DNA from: Rufibacter ruber | GTDB taxonomy: Bacteria > Bacteroidota > Bacteroidia > Cytophagales > Hymenobacteraceae | DNA length: 41,252 bases | Assembly: GCF_001647275.1 (NCBI RefSeq) | Contig: NZ_LRMM01000043.1 | Location: 1-41,252, forward strand | Direction of reading: 5' to 3' | Part shown: positions 26,001 through 34,304 of the stretch, in pieces | How the letters are laid out: each line of letters starts with the position of its first letter | Position numbering within the stretch: the stretch's first letter is position 1 | Position numbers and translations under genes: made by a program | Notes under the pieces: generated by a model | Told to the model about the DNA's origin: nothing | What the model saw: only the letters and a program-made list of their open reading frames with translations | Database searches by the model: none

Positions 26001-28466
26001 TTTGCGGACGAGGTAACCAGGGTAGCAAGGGAAGTGGGTACCGAAGGTAAACTGGGCGGACAGGCTTCTGTGCCAAAAGTACGCGGTACCTGGAAAGAGT
26101 TGACGGACAACGTGAACTCCATGGCCTCCAACCTGACGCTGCAGGTGCGTGACATCGCCAACGTGGCGACTGCCGTTGCCCGTGGTGACCTGAGCCAGAA
26201 AATCACGGTTGATGTAAAAGGAGAGTTCTTAGAATTGAAGAACATCCTGAACCAGATGGTGGACTCCCTGAACATCTTTGCCGGTGAGGTGACCCGGGTG
26301 GCGCTGGAAGTGGGTACTGAGGGTAAACTGGGCGGTCAGGCATCTGTGCCGAACGTGGCAGGAACCTGGAAGGCGCTCACTGACAACGTGAACTCCATGG
26401 CCTCCAACCTTACCAGCCAGGTACGTGACATCGCCAATGTGGCGACCGCGGTGGCGAAAGGGGATTTGAGCCAGAAGATGACGGTGAACGTGAAGGGTGA
26501 GATTCTTCAGTTGAAAGACATCCTGAACCAGATGGTGGACTCGCTGAACATCTTCGCCGGTGAGGTGACCCGTGTGGCGCTGGAAGTGGGTACAGAAGGT
26601 AAACTGGGTGGCCAGGCAAGCGTACCAAATGTGGGCGGTGTTTGGAAAGCCCTTACTGATAATGTAAACACCATGGCCTCCAACCTGACCCTGCAGGTGC
26701 GTGACATTGCCAATGTTGCAACCGCGGTGGCGAAAGGCGACCTGACCCAGAAGATCACGGTGAATGTACGCGGTGAATTAGCCGAGCTGAAGGACAACCT
26801 GAACCAGATGGTGGACAGTTTGAACATCTTCGCCGGTGAAGTAACCCGGGTGGCGTTGGAAGTGGGTACTGAGGGTAGACTGGGCGGACAAGCCAAAGTG
26901 CCGAATGTAGCCGGTGTTTGGAAAGCCCTGACTGACAATGTAAACGTAATGGCCTCTAACCTGACTACTCAGGTACGGGGAATTGTGAAAGTAGTAACCG
27001 CGGTGTCTAAGGGTGACTTGACCCAGAAACTGACCCTGCAAGCCAAAGGCGAACTCGCTGATCTGGCAGATACCATCAACAGCATGGTGGAAGACCTGAA
27101 CCGTTTAGCGGGTGAGGTTAGCCGTGTGGCCAGAGTGGCGGGTGTGGAAGGGAAACTGACAGAGCGTGCCTCTGTACCAGGTGTGAGCGGAAGCTGGAAA
27201 GAACTGGTGGACACTTTGAACGACCTGTTGGAGTCAATTGTAACGCCGGTTCTGGAAGTGTCTCGCGTAGTACGTTCCATCTCTGAAGGTGACTTGACTC
27301 AAAAAGTAGAGATTCATACCGCAGGTGATATTTTGGCCATGTCAAACGCCTTGAACCTGGCGGTAGACAACCTCAACGCGCTCTTAGGAGAAATCAACGA
27401 CAGCTCACTGATTGTAGGAAGCTCTTCTGAGGAAATGGCCGCCAAAGGGCTTGAAATGAACCGCGTAACGGTAGATGTGGCCCTGGCCATGCAACAGATG
27501 GCAGAGGGTGCGCAGAACCAAGCCTTGAAAACAGACCAGGCCTTTAAGCTGATTGAGGAAATCATGAAAGCGACCAAAGAAACGGCGAACAAGGCAGACG
27601 TGGTAAACCGTTCGGCGGTAATGGGTGAGGAGACTTCCCAGTTGGGACTGAAAACAGTGGCCGAGGTGGTGCGCAACATGGAGGAGATTTCTTCTTCTGC
27701 CGCGCTGACTGCCAAAACCATTGAAGTATTAAGTACCCGCAGCCAGGAAATTTCCAAGTCCTTGGGCGTGATCACCGACATTGCGTCCCAAACCAACTTG
27801 CTGGCCTTGAATGCGGCCATTGAGGCGGCCCGTGCGGGTGAGGCAGGACGTGGTTTCGCGGTGGTAGCTGAAGAGATCCGTAAGCTGGCAGAAGGTTCCA
27901 GAAAATCAGCCAGTGAGATTGCCACCCTGGTAGAAGATGTGAAGAAAGATACCTCTTCTGCCGCTGCTGCGATTGCGACCATGGAAGGCCGCGTATTGAA
28001 AGGAAAGAATGCTACGTTTGAAGCATCTGGCGCCTTTAAGAATATTGCGACTTCCAGTGGTGAAACCCTTCGCAGTGCCCAGGACATCTTAGAATCTACT
28101 GAGGTTCAGAAATCGTCTATTGGAGATGTAGTGAAGTACGTGGAAGAAGTGGTGGCCATTGCCGAGCAGACAGCCTCTGGTACGCAACAGGTAGCAGGAA
28201 CTGCCAAGCAATTGTCGGCTTCCATGCAGGAACTGACCGCTTCCAGCCAGCGTCTGAATGACATTGCAGATGACCTGCAGGTGGGTATTTCGGCCTTCAA
28301 GCTGATTAACGGGAACATTGTTTTCCCTAACCGGAACAACCGCAAGCTTTCTGCCGTGCCGGCTGCGCGCAAGCGTGCTTTTATAGCGCCTGAAGATGAC
28401 ATAGACTCAGATTTGGCCAAGAAGGCAGTAGCCAAAAAAACAGGTAAATCCAGAGGACAAGACTAA
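23010..28466 (+). CDS. giant soluble poly-HAMP methyl-accepting chemoreceptor
   Basis: This 1818-residue receptor has no transmembrane segment or signal peptide. Residues 1-120 are a Lys/Pro/Ala/Glu-rich disordered leader. Residues 121-172 are a first divergent HAMP. Fourteen units of exactly 92 residues follow (173-1460), each made of a HAMP-like linker ([17 protein letters not shown]...WK.LTDNVN) and a HAMP ([19 protein letters not shown]...[13 protein letters not shown]). Units 2-13 are near-identical and the first and last are divergent. Residues about 1461-1780 form the coiled-coil MCP signalling domain, with the conserved tip [22 protein letters not shown]. The C-terminal 40 residues are basic and end [10 protein letters not shown], with no NWETF-type tether. 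Its stop overlaps cheW by 1 bp. Similar HAMP/linker chains occur in fungal Nik1 kinases and FrzCD-like soluble receptors. Input is unknown. Confidence 0.95.
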   Translation: MALGKNLKLNKDKLIGKAEAGAPAGDPQEGAPSTPAETPPAEQPKEDETLVVEVPLADVKVSATKASAGKETRAEGKGKEMEKGVPMATNSIARMSHDQAKNQARKSDSPRLSTENQDSDYINEQLNRVLYALDAFKKGDVSVRLTKQNNDIFSEIAEAYNSMVEMIGGVGGEVSRISKVAGVEGNLKARASAENASGFWKDMINNINGLVDSIAVPVLEVGKVLKNISRGNLDETFQIPVSGDFKVMAETINRTIDNLNLFAGEVTRVALEVGTEGKLGGQASVPNVAGIWKELTDNVNAMASNLTSQVRDIAKVTTAVAQGNLDQKVTVDLKGEMLQLKENINQMVDSLNIFGDEVTRVAREVGTEGKLGGQAKVPNVGGVWKDLTDNVNTMASNLTSQLRDIANVATAVAKGDLTQKITVNVKGELAELKDNLNQMVDSLNIFADEVTRVSREVGTEGILGGQANVPKVAGIWKELTDNVNSMASNLTLQVRDIANVATAVARGDLSQKITVNVNGELLQLKDNLNQMVDSLNIFAGEVTRVALEVGTEGKLGGQASVPNVAGVWKALTDNVNYMASNLTLQVRDIANVATAVARGDLSQKITVNVKGELAELKDNLNQMVDSLNIFAGEVTRVAREVGTEGKLGGQASVPNVGGVWKDLTENVNYMASNLTLQVRDIANVATAVARGDLSQKITVGVKGELAELKDNLNQMVDSLNIFAGEVTRVALEVGTEGKLGGQASVPNVAGTWKALTDNVNSMASNLTLQVRDIANVATAVARGDLSQKITVNVKGELAELKDNLNQMVDSLNIFAGEVTRVAKEVGTEGKLGGQANVPNVGGVWKDLTENVNYMASNLTLQVRDIANVATAVARGDLSQKITVDVKGELLQLKDNLNQMVDSLNIFAGEVTRVAREVGTEGILGGQASVPNVGGVWKDLTENVNYMASNLTLQVRDIANVATAVARGDLSQKITVDVKGELAELKNNLNQMVDSLNIFADEVTRVAREVGTEGKLGGQASVPKVRGTWKELTDNVNSMASNLTLQVRDIANVATAVARGDLSQKITVDVKGEFLELKNILNQMVDSLNIFAGEVTRVALEVGTEGKLGGQASVPNVAGTWKALTDNVNSMASNLTSQVRDIANVATAVAKGDLSQKMTVNVKGEILQLKDILNQMVDSLNIFAGEVTRVALEVGTEGKLGGQASVPNVGGVWKALTDNVNTMASNLTLQVRDIANVATAVAKGDLTQKITVNVRGELAELKDNLNQMVDSLNIFAGEVTRVALEVGTEGRLGGQAKVPNVAGVWKALTDNVNVMASNLTTQVRGIVKVVTAVSKGDLTQKLTLQAKGELADLADTINSMVEDLNRLAGEVSRVARVAGVEGKLTERASVPGVSGSWKELVDTLNDLLESIVTPVLEVSRVVRSISEGDLTQKVEIHTAGDILAMSNALNLAVDNLNALLGEINDSSLIVGSSSEEMAAKGLEMNRVTVDVALAMQQMAEGAQNQALKTDQAFKLIEEIMKATKETANKADVVNRSAVMGEETSQLGLKTVAEVVRNMEEISSSAALTAKTIEVLSTRSQEISKSLGVITDIASQTNLLALNAAIEAARAGEAGRGFAVVAEEIRKLAEGSRKSASEIATLVEDVKKDTSSAAAAIATMEGRVLKGKNATFEASGAFKNIATSSGETLRSAQDILESTEVQKSSIGDVVKYVEEVVAIAEQTASGTQQVAGTAKQLSASMQELTASSQRLNDIADDLQVGISAFKLINGNIVFPNRNNRKLSAVPAARKRAFIAPEDDIDSDLAKKAVAKKTGKSRGQD
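23802..27113 (+). repeat. 12 tandem 276-bp units inside the chemoreceptor gene
   Basis: Twelve consecutive units of exactly 276 bp (92 codons) run from the Glu codon at 23802 to 27113. They are flanked by divergent units of the same length at 23526-23801 and 27114-27389. Protein identity between units is very high, while many third-codon positions differ. Units beginning VALEV usually carry WKALTDNVN, and units beginning VAREV or VAKEV often carry WKDLTENVN. Units 4-5 and 6-7 look like a duplicated pair, which suggests growth by unequal exchange. Confidence 0.95.
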
Positions 28467-28969
28467 TGGAGTCACAGAATATTCGTGATAAAAAAGAGGC
28501 GGCGGTTGAGGTAAAGGTGCATCTCATTGTCTTTAAACTAGGCACTGAGGAATACGGGGTACGCATTGACCAGGTAAAGGAGGTTACCATTACCCCAGAG
28601 ATCACCCGCATGCCCAAAACCCCTTCCTTCATCAAGGGGGTTTCTAATATAAGAGGGGATATTATTGCTATTATGGACCTGGAGGAGCGCTTTAACATTG
28701 AGCGCTCCACAGCAGGCACCCAAAGCAAACACACCTATACTCTTGTTATGGAGGCGAAGGATTATACCATGGGCTTTATTGTCCGGGAGGTGCCGCAGTC
28801 TCTGTCACTCCCGGTTTCAAGCATTGACAAAGCCCCTTCCTTCATTCAGGACATTAACATCAATGAGAACTTCATTGAGGGAATTGGAAAAATTGATGAC
28901 CGTCTGATCATAGTGTTAGACATCTACAAAATCCTGACCTCTGAGGAAATCATGGAACTGAAATCATAG
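28466..28969 (+). CDS. cheW: CheW adaptor
   Basis: This 167-residue CheW-fold protein couples the receptor to the kinase CheA. It has the two SH3-like subdomains of the family: LIVFKLGTEEYGVRIDQVKEV, then TPSFIKGVSNIRGDIIAIMDLEERFN (the RG..I..I.D signature), and later FIEGIGKIDDRLIIVLDIYKIL. The ATG overlaps the receptor stop codon (TAATG, 28464-28468), so translation is probably coupled. The N terminus has about 15 charged residues before the fold. No extra receiver domain is fused. Confidence 0.95.
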   Translation: MESQNIRDKKEAAVEVKVHLIVFKLGTEEYGVRIDQVKEVTITPEITRMPKTPSFIKGVSNIRGDIIAIMDLEERFNIERSTAGTQSKHTYTLVMEAKDYTMGFIVREVPQSLSLPVSSIDKAPSFIQDININENFIEGIGKIDDRLIIVLDIYKILTSEEIMELKS

Positions 28970-28993
28970 TGCTTATTTCTGAACTAGACTATT

Positions 28994-29374
28994 ATGGAAA
29001 TTACTGAGAAAAAAAGAATACTGATTGTAGATGACTCGTTCTACATGCGCACTATGCTTAAAAACATGTTGCTGGATGCGGGTTATGATGTAGTGGGCGA
29101 GGCACCAGACGGTAAGACTGCCCTGGAAATGGCCCGCGACAAGGTTCCGGATCTGGTTACCTTAGACGTTATTTTGCCAGATAACACCGGGCTTGATGTA
29201 TTAAAGGGCATCAAACAAGACAACCCAGAGATCAAGGTGGTAATTGTAAGCGCCGTGGGGCAGGAAGTCATCATGAATGAAGCCGCTGAGTACGGGGCCT
29301 TGCATTACATTATCAAGCCTTTTTCTGAAGACAAAGTGTTGGAGGCATTGACCAATGCATTCAAAGAAGAATAA
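28994..29374 (+). CDS. cheY: CheY-like single-domain response regulator
   Basis: This 126-residue protein is a stand-alone receiver domain. All active-site residues are present: D13/D14 in ILIVDDSFYM, the phospho-acceptor D58 in LVTLDVILPDNTG, S86 in VVIVSAVG and K108 in YIIKPFSED. There is no DNA-binding or output domain. It sits between cheW and cheB with short gaps (24 and 28 bp), so it should be the phosphorylated output of this CheA. Which machinery it binds cannot be read from sequence; no flagellar genes are in the window. Confidence 0.95.
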   Translation: MEITEKKRILIVDDSFYMRTMLKNMLLDAGYDVVGEAPDGKTALEMARDKVPDLVTLDVILPDNTGLDVLKGIKQDNPEIKVVIVSAVGQEVIMNEAAEYGALHYIIKPFSEDKVLEALTNAFKEE

Positions 29375-29402
29375 CAGTTCATTTTAGTACCGCCACAAAC
29401 CA

Positions 29403-30530
29403 GTGCCGCTAACGCCTACACGTAAAATCAGAGTCTTGATTGGAGACGCATCTGTACGCTCCAGATTGGTGCTATTGGGCATGATCAATGCCGATCCCAA
29501 TCTGGAGGTGGTAGATACTGCCCAGTCCAGAGATGAATTGCTGACCAAGGCAATGTCCTACCAGCCTGATGTGATTGTGACGCATAGCGGCTTAACCTTG
29601 AGCGGACATTTACCTTCTTTTACTTCGGTATTAACTACTGAATCTTCCCTGCTTTTGCTGGTGTCTGCTGAAATGGCGCTCCAAAGCCATCCTGCCTCAA
29701 ACGTGAAAGCGTTTCAGGAATCAGAGCCGGAAGCTGTGAGGAATGGCAAAAAGCGCCCCGGATATAAGGAGGAGCTGATGGCTAAGCTAAAGGAGTTTGG
29801 GGGAAGGTTCACAGGCAGCCAAAACGGCTTGAGGAAAGAGAAAAGGAAGGAGCATTTTTCTATGCCCACTTCTACTTCAGCAGTTGATTTATTTTCTTAT
29901 TCTGCGCTGAATAAACCGCTTCGTCTGGTGGTGATAGGGGCTTCTACCGGTGGGTCAAAGGCGGTTGAATGTTTGATCAGAGAGTTAGAAGTAGTACAGC
30001 CAACAGCAGTGCTGGTAGCCTTGCATATGCCGGAGAAATTCACCAAACGTCTGGCCAGAAGGTTGCAGAAACTCACGCATTGGCGCGTGGAAGAAGGCTA
30101 TGAAGGCATGGCTGTTACCCCGCAGACCATCATTATAGCTCCGGGAGGAATGGATATGCTGGTTAGGCGTACGCCGCTCAGGCCAAACCGCCTCTTCCTG
30201 GAAATTATGCCGGCCACTGCTGTGGAGTCACCTTCTGTGGATCTGCTCATGCAGTCTGCCGCCGCCTGTGCCCGGGCGCAGGTGCTGGGGGTGATTATGA
30301 CCGGCATGGGAAAAGACGGTTCTGCCGGGGCCTGTGCCATTCAGGAGAATGGCGGAGTGGTGATTGCGCAGAATGAAGAGACGTCCTCTATTTTCGGGAT
30401 GGCCAAGAATGCGATTGAACGCGGGGTGGTGAATGGGGTTTTCCCGTTGGGGCAGATAAATACCATCATCAATAGATTTGTGAGTGATAGACACCTGAGC
30501 CACGGGCTCTATTGTAATTTGACAGGATGA
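29403..30530 (+). CDS. cheB: CheB-type methylesterase with degenerate receiver domain
   Basis: This 375-residue protein has the CheB two-domain layout. The C-terminal methylesterase (about 170-365) is intact: S181 in VVIGASTGGS, H208 in LVALHMPEKFT and D305 in GVIMTGMGKDGS. It should demethylate or deamidate receptor Glu/Gln sites. The N-terminal domain (about 9-95) still aligns as a receiver but has lost its chemistry. The acidic pair reads GDAS instead of DDS, and the phospho-acceptor position in YQPDVIVTHSGLT is His61. A Lys/Glu-rich linker of about 60 residues joins the domains. The start is GTG at 29403, 28 bp after cheY. Its stop overlaps the cheA start by 4 bp (ATGA). Control by CheA phosphorylation is therefore unlikely. 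Confidence 0.92.
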   Translation: MPLTPTRKIRVLIGDASVRSRLVLLGMINADPNLEVVDTAQSRDELLTKAMSYQPDVIVTHSGLTLSGHLPSFTSVLTTESSLLLLVSAEMALQSHPASNVKAFQESEPEAVRNGKKRPGYKEELMAKLKEFGGRFTGSQNGLRKEKRKEHFSMPTSTSAVDLFSYSALNKPLRLVVIGASTGGSKAVECLIRELEVVQPTAVLVALHMPEKFTKRLARRLQKLTHWRVEEGYEGMAVTPQTIIIAPGGMDMLVRRTPLRPNRLFLEIMPATAVESPSVDLLMQSAAACARAQVLGVIMTGMGKDGSAGACAIQENGGVVIAQNEETSSIFGMAKNAIERGVVNGVFPLGQINTIINRFVSDRHLSHGLYCNLTG

Positions 30531-32158
30531 AATCGAGGGATCAGGAATATAAAGAGATATTTATAGCTGAGGCTCTCGAATACTATGATGCGCTGAACCG
30601 GCACATTAGTGATCTGGAGAAAAGCCCTGAAGATGAACAGCTGTTGGCTGAGATCTTCAGGCTGCTGCACAACCTGAAGGCCAACGCAAAGGCCATTGGG
30701 TATGTTTCTATTGCAGATGTGTCCCATAAACTGGAGACGGCTTTCGGGTTGATCCGGAACAAGGAGCTGAATTTTAGTGATGAGGTGGTGACGGTGCTTT
30801 TTGATGGCATTGATATGTTGGGTGAGATGATCACCAACATTGACAGCCCCAAAGAGGTGGAGCCAAGCCCGGCCCTGCTCCGCAACCTGGACATCATTGT
30901 CAATTCAATTTCAGAGAATACGGCAGAGCTGTCAAAGGTGCAGAAGTACTATACTTCTAAAAACCTTTCGCTCTCTGACCTGATTTATATACAGATAAAG
31001 AAGCTGGACCACCTGCTGAACCTGGTGGGCGAGTTGATCATTGACCGGGACCGGATTGTCTCCATCAGCAAGGAGCTGGACAATGAGGATCTGAAAAACG
31101 TAAGCGCCCACCTGTACCGCATCACAGATGAGCTGCAGTACAGTGTGATGGATGCCCGTCTGGTGAACGTGGGTTCTTTGTTTAACAAATTTCCGCGTAT
31201 AGTACGGGACATAGCCGTGGCAGAGAAGAAGGAGATCAACCTGGAGATTTCAGGGCAGGACATTCAGATTGACCGGAATATCCTGCAGATCATCACAGAT
31301 TCACTGCTGCACCTTATGCGGAACGCCATTTCGCACGGGATTGAGAAAGCAGACATGCGCAAGAAACTGAAGAAGACGCCGCAGGGCAATGTCTTCCTTT
31401 CTGCCCAGAATGACCGTGACACGGTTATTCTGAAACTGACCGATGACGGCAAGGGCATTGACCAGCAGGAAGTAAGGAAGGCCATTGTGCAGCGCGGTTT
31501 CTTGCCGGCTGAGGCCGCTGAGGATCTGCGGGAGTCTGAGGTGCTTTCTTATCTCTTTGAACCGGGGTTTTCACTGGCCAAAGAAGTGACAGAAGTGTCA
31601 GGGCGCGGGGTGGGGCTGGATGTGGTGAAGAATGCCATTGACTCCATTGGCGGAAGAATACGGGTAGACTCTAAAAAAGGCGAAGGCACCACCTTCACCC
31701 TTTTCCTGCCTACCTCTATTGCCGTTAAAGGGGCGCTGCTGTGCCAGGTAGAAGAAAACTTCTATGCTATTCCGTTGATGCATACAGACTCAGTGGTGGC
31801 GCTGCCATCTGTAGAGCTGCATGAGGTGGGCGACCTGCTGGTGGCCGATATCAATGGGGAGACCATTACCATTGTGTACCTGAAGGAGCTCTTTAATTCT
31901 GAGCTACATGAATACAGCGGTAAGAAGTCTAAGTTAGAGGGTGATGTGCAGAACATCATTATTGTGACCTACAATAACCGTAAGCTGGGTTTGATTGTTG
32001 ATAAACTGCTGAGACAGCAGGATATTGTCATCAAAGCCTTAAGCAAACCAGTGAATACGATTGAAATTTATGCGGGGGTAACCTTGTTGGGCTCAGGCAA
32101 AGTGTGCCTGGTGCTGGATGTGGCGGCTATCACCCGTTATTTTATTGCCAGGAGATAA
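30527..32158 (+). CDS. cheA: CheA histidine kinase lacking P2
   Basis: This 543-residue chemotaxis kinase has domains P1-P3-P4-P5. P1 is at about 1-105, with the phospho-His at H48 in IFRLLHNLKANAKAIGY; the usual G-S-A after the Lys reads A-N-A. No P2 response-regulator docking domain is present, only a short linker. P3 dimerisation follows (LNLVGELIIDRDRI), then P4 ATPase with N-box HLMRNAISHGIE, DDGKGID and GRGVGLDVVKNAI, then P5 (CheW-like, VKGALLCQVEENFYAIPL) to the C terminus. The ATG overlaps the cheB stop by 4 bp. Loss of P2 and the compact size suggest a dedicated kinase with few partners. The substrate should be the neighbouring CheY. Confidence 0.94.
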   Translation: MKSRDQEYKEIFIAEALEYYDALNRHISDLEKSPEDEQLLAEIFRLLHNLKANAKAIGYVSIADVSHKLETAFGLIRNKELNFSDEVVTVLFDGIDMLGEMITNIDSPKEVEPSPALLRNLDIIVNSISENTAELSKVQKYYTSKNLSLSDLIYIQIKKLDHLLNLVGELIIDRDRIVSISKELDNEDLKNVSAHLYRITDELQYSVMDARLVNVGSLFNKFPRIVRDIAVAEKKEINLEISGQDIQIDRNILQIITDSLLHLMRNAISHGIEKADMRKKLKKTPQGNVFLSAQNDRDTVILKLTDDGKGIDQQEVRKAIVQRGFLPAEAAEDLRESEVLSYLFEPGFSLAKEVTEVSGRGVGLDVVKNAIDSIGGRIRVDSKKGEGTTFTLFLPTSIAVKGALLCQVEENFYAIPLMHTDSVVALPSVELHEVGDLLVADINGETITIVYLKELFNSELHEYSGKKSKLEGDVQNIIIVTYNNRKLGLIVDKLLRQQDIVIKALSKPVNTIEIYAGVTLLGSGKVCLVLDVAAITRYFIARR

Positions 32159-32191
32159 GTGCGGTAGGAAACATTAAATTAAGAGCCAGCT

Positions 32192-32815
32192 ATGGAGCTT
32201 CAAGTAAATGAACTAGAGCGGGATATCATCAAAGAGATTCTCAACATAGGCTTAGCAAGGGCGGCAGATTCGTTTGCAGTCATTGCCAAAGACCGGGTAC
32301 TCCTCAAAGTGCCGGACTTGCAGTTGATGGAGGCCGAGGAACTCCTGAAAATTGTACGGGCCTATGAGAAAACGCACACGTTTATTCAGTCAGATATAAA
32401 AGGGGAACTGAACGGGGCCACCCTTATGCTCTTCTCTGATGCCCATATAGAGCAGCTTTCCAAAGTTTGCCTGGGAATGAAATTAACGCCAGGTGAACCG
32501 CTCACAGAGATGCAGGAGTCCCTGCTGCTGGAGGTGAGCAACATCATCACCGGCGCCTTGGTGACCCAGCTGGCCAATATCCTCAAGTCAAATATCTACG
32601 GCTCGCCGCCGGTGGCACCCAAACATGACATTGCCATGTCATTGCGTGATATTTTCACTGACCACCCGCTTTTCCAACCGCTGGTGTTTACGGTCATCAC
32701 ACAGTTCACCCATAACTCACAACTGGTGGAGTTGCCGCTGCTGCTGTTCTTTGATACCAACACCTTTATTAAAATTCTGGAGATCATCAGGTCCTATAAT
32801 TTCCTTACCAAGTAG
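32192..32815 (+). CDS. cheC: CheC-family CheY-P phosphatase
   Basis: This 207-residue protein belongs to the CheC/CheX/FliY family, which dephosphorylates CheY-P. Both pseudo-symmetric active-site motifs are visible. The first is D11-x3-E15-x2-N18 (DIIKEILNIG), followed by a Pro 23 residues later. The second is S110-x3-E114-x2-N117 (ESLLLEVSNIITG). Both retain Glu and Asn, so two functional sites are expected, as in CheC rather than the one-site CheX. It ends the chemosensory operon: 33 bp after cheA and followed by a strong terminator at 32848-32874. No cheD, the usual CheC partner, is present. It should terminate the signal from this operon's CheY. Confidence 0.85.
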   Translation: MELQVNELERDIIKEILNIGLARAADSFAVIAKDRVLLKVPDLQLMEAEELLKIVRAYEKTHTFIQSDIKGELNGATLMLFSDAHIEQLSKVCLGMKLTPGEPLTEMQESLLLEVSNIITGALVTQLANILKSNIYGSPPVAPKHDIAMSLRDIFTDHPLFQPLVFTVITQFTHNSQLVELPLLLFFDTNTFIKILEIIRSYNFLTK

Positions 32816-32847
32816 AAAATACTCCCGTTCAACTATCTTATGATAGA

Positions 32848-32874
32848 AAAAGAGCCGCCCCCAGCGGCTCTTTT
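32848..32874 (+). terminator. terminator of the chemosensory operon
   Basis: 11-bp arms AAAAGAGCCGC / GCGGCTCTTTT with a short C-rich loop, 33 bp after the cheC stop. It separates the che operon from the polyamine genes. Confidence 0.88.
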
Positions 32875-32894
32875 CATTTACATAATAGTTGATC

Positions 32895-32939
32895 TCCGGC
32901 GTAGGCGTGTTTTTGTAAAAACAGCCCTAAAACGCCGGG
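32895..32939. repeat. dispersed hairpin repeat, copy 14
   Basis: Outer arms are changed to CCGGCG and CGCCGG, which still pair with each other. The inner part is GTTTTTGTAAAAACAGCCC. Like copy 12 it shows compensatory outer-arm change. It lies between the cheC terminator and the speD-speE gene. Confidence 0.75.
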
Positions 32940-33017
32940 GGCGGGTAACTTTTCATTCCAGTATCTTTTTTGTTGTTTTGCGCGTCTGAAATATAAATAG
33001 TAACTGAATAACCGCTT

Positions 33018-34301
33018 ATGGACGCCTTAGGAAGACACATCCTGGTAGAGTTCTACAACTGTTCCCCGGAGTTAATGAATGATGTGGTGCACATTGAAAA
33101 CAGCATGGTAGAAGCCGCTGAAACCGCAGGTGCCACCGTCATCAACAGTACGTTTCACCACTTCTCCCCCTATGGCGTCTCTGGCGTGGTGGTGATCCAG
33201 GAAAGCCATCTGGCCATTCACACCTGGCCAGAGTACGGGTATGCCGCAGTTGACCTGTTTACCTGTGGGGAGACCGTAGACCCGTGGGTTTCCTATAATT
33301 TTCTGAAAGAAGCCTTCAAAGCCAGCCACGGCTCCTCCATGGAGTGCCGCCGGGGGCAGCAAAGTCTGCTCAAGCGAACAGATTTCACAGTAGAGTCCCG
33401 GGACACAGGCCAGGTGGTGGCGCCCATCCCTACCATTACCCGTGATGTCTGGTTTACCGAGCGGGACGAGAACATTGCCCTTTCGCTAAAGCATTCAGGC
33501 AACCAGCTATATAAAAAGCAGAGCCCGTACCAGAAGGTGGAGGTGTTTGAGACGCTGGCTTACGGCAACATGCTCACCCTGGATGGTATGGTGATGTGCA
33601 CCCAGAAAGATGAATACGTGTACCATGAAATGATTACCCACGTACCGGTCTTCAGTCATGGGAATGTGAAAAGAGCCCTGGTGATAGGCGGGGGAGACGG
33701 GGGAACCGTTCGCGAATTGCTTCGGCACGAGGCTATAGAAGAGGTGGTACTGGTAGAAATTGACGAACTGGTCATTGAGGCCTGCAAACTGCACCTGCCT
33801 GAGACCGCCAGCGCTTTCAACCACCCCCGGTTGAACCTGCTGGTGGCAGACGGTATTCAATACATCCAGGATTGTCCAGATGCGGCCTTTGACCTGATCA
33901 TAGTAGACTCAGCAGATCCGGTAGGCCCGGGCGAAGGCCTTTTTACGGCCGCTTTCTACGCTGAGGTATACCGCTGCCTGACCTCTAACGGAATCATGAT
34001 CACACAAAGTGAGTCGCCGCGCTTCAACACCAAGGTGTTTGTAGAGATCTATGACACTTACAAAAGCATTTTTGGCGCAGAGAAAGTACACTGCTACCTG
34101 GCGGCCATCCCCACCTACCCAACCGGTACCTGGAGCTTCTCTTTCTGTTCTAAAGGAGAGGTGCAGCCTAAGAACTTTGACCAGACGGCGGCGGCGGCGT
34201 TCTCCCGCTCACAAGGGTTGCGCTATTACAATGAAGACATCCATACGGCTGCCTTTGCGCTGCCAAACTTTGTTAAAGACTTACTTTCTTCAAAAGCCTA
34301 A
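33018..34301 (+). CDS. S-adenosylmethionine decarboxylase-spermidine synthase fusion
   Basis: One 427-residue protein joins two polyamine enzymes. Residues 1-130 are a SpeD-type AdoMet decarboxylase. The self-cleavage site E62/S63 in [12 protein letters not shown] would generate the pyruvoyl group, with H68 and C83 ([10 protein letters not shown]) in the expected places. After a linker containing [11 protein letters not shown], residues about 143-427 are spermidine synthase. These include [20 protein letters not shown], the SAM-binding loop [14 protein letters not shown] and the acidic active-site segment [14 protein letters not shown]. Decarboxylated SAM made by the first half is the donor for the second. 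Autoprocessing should release a 62-residue beta chain and leave SpeE attached to the alpha chain. Agmatinase starts 4 bp downstream, so the pair could run from agmatine to spermidine. Confidence 0.92.
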   Translation: MDALGRHILVEFYNCSPELMNDVVHIENSMVEAAETAGATVINSTFHHFSPYGVSGVVVIQESHLAIHTWPEYGYAAVDLFTCGETVDPWVSYNFLKEAFKASHGSSMECRRGQQSLLKRTDFTVESRDTGQVVAPIPTITRDVWFTERDENIALSLKHSGNQLYKKQSPYQKVEVFETLAYGNMLTLDGMVMCTQKDEYVYHEMITHVPVFSHGNVKRALVIGGGDGGTVRELLRHEAIEEVVLVEIDELVIEACKLHLPETASAFNHPRLNLLVADGIQYIQDCPDAAFDLIIVDSADPVGPGEGLFTAAFYAEVYRCLTSNGIMITQSESPRFNTKVFVEIYDTYKSIFGAEKVHCYLAAIPTYPTGTWSFSFCSKGEVQPKNFDQTAAAAFSRSQGLRYYNEDIHTAAFALPNFVKDLLSSKA

Positions 34302-34304
34302 ACC

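Noticed and set aside
23802-27113. Periodic direct repeats as a possible CRISPR or satellite
   Set aside because: The 276-bp period is contiguous with no spacers, in frame, and encodes HAMP units.
32940-33017. Riboswitch upstream of the SAM-using speD-speE gene
   Set aside because: The leader is too short and shows no conserved SAM-riboswitch core.
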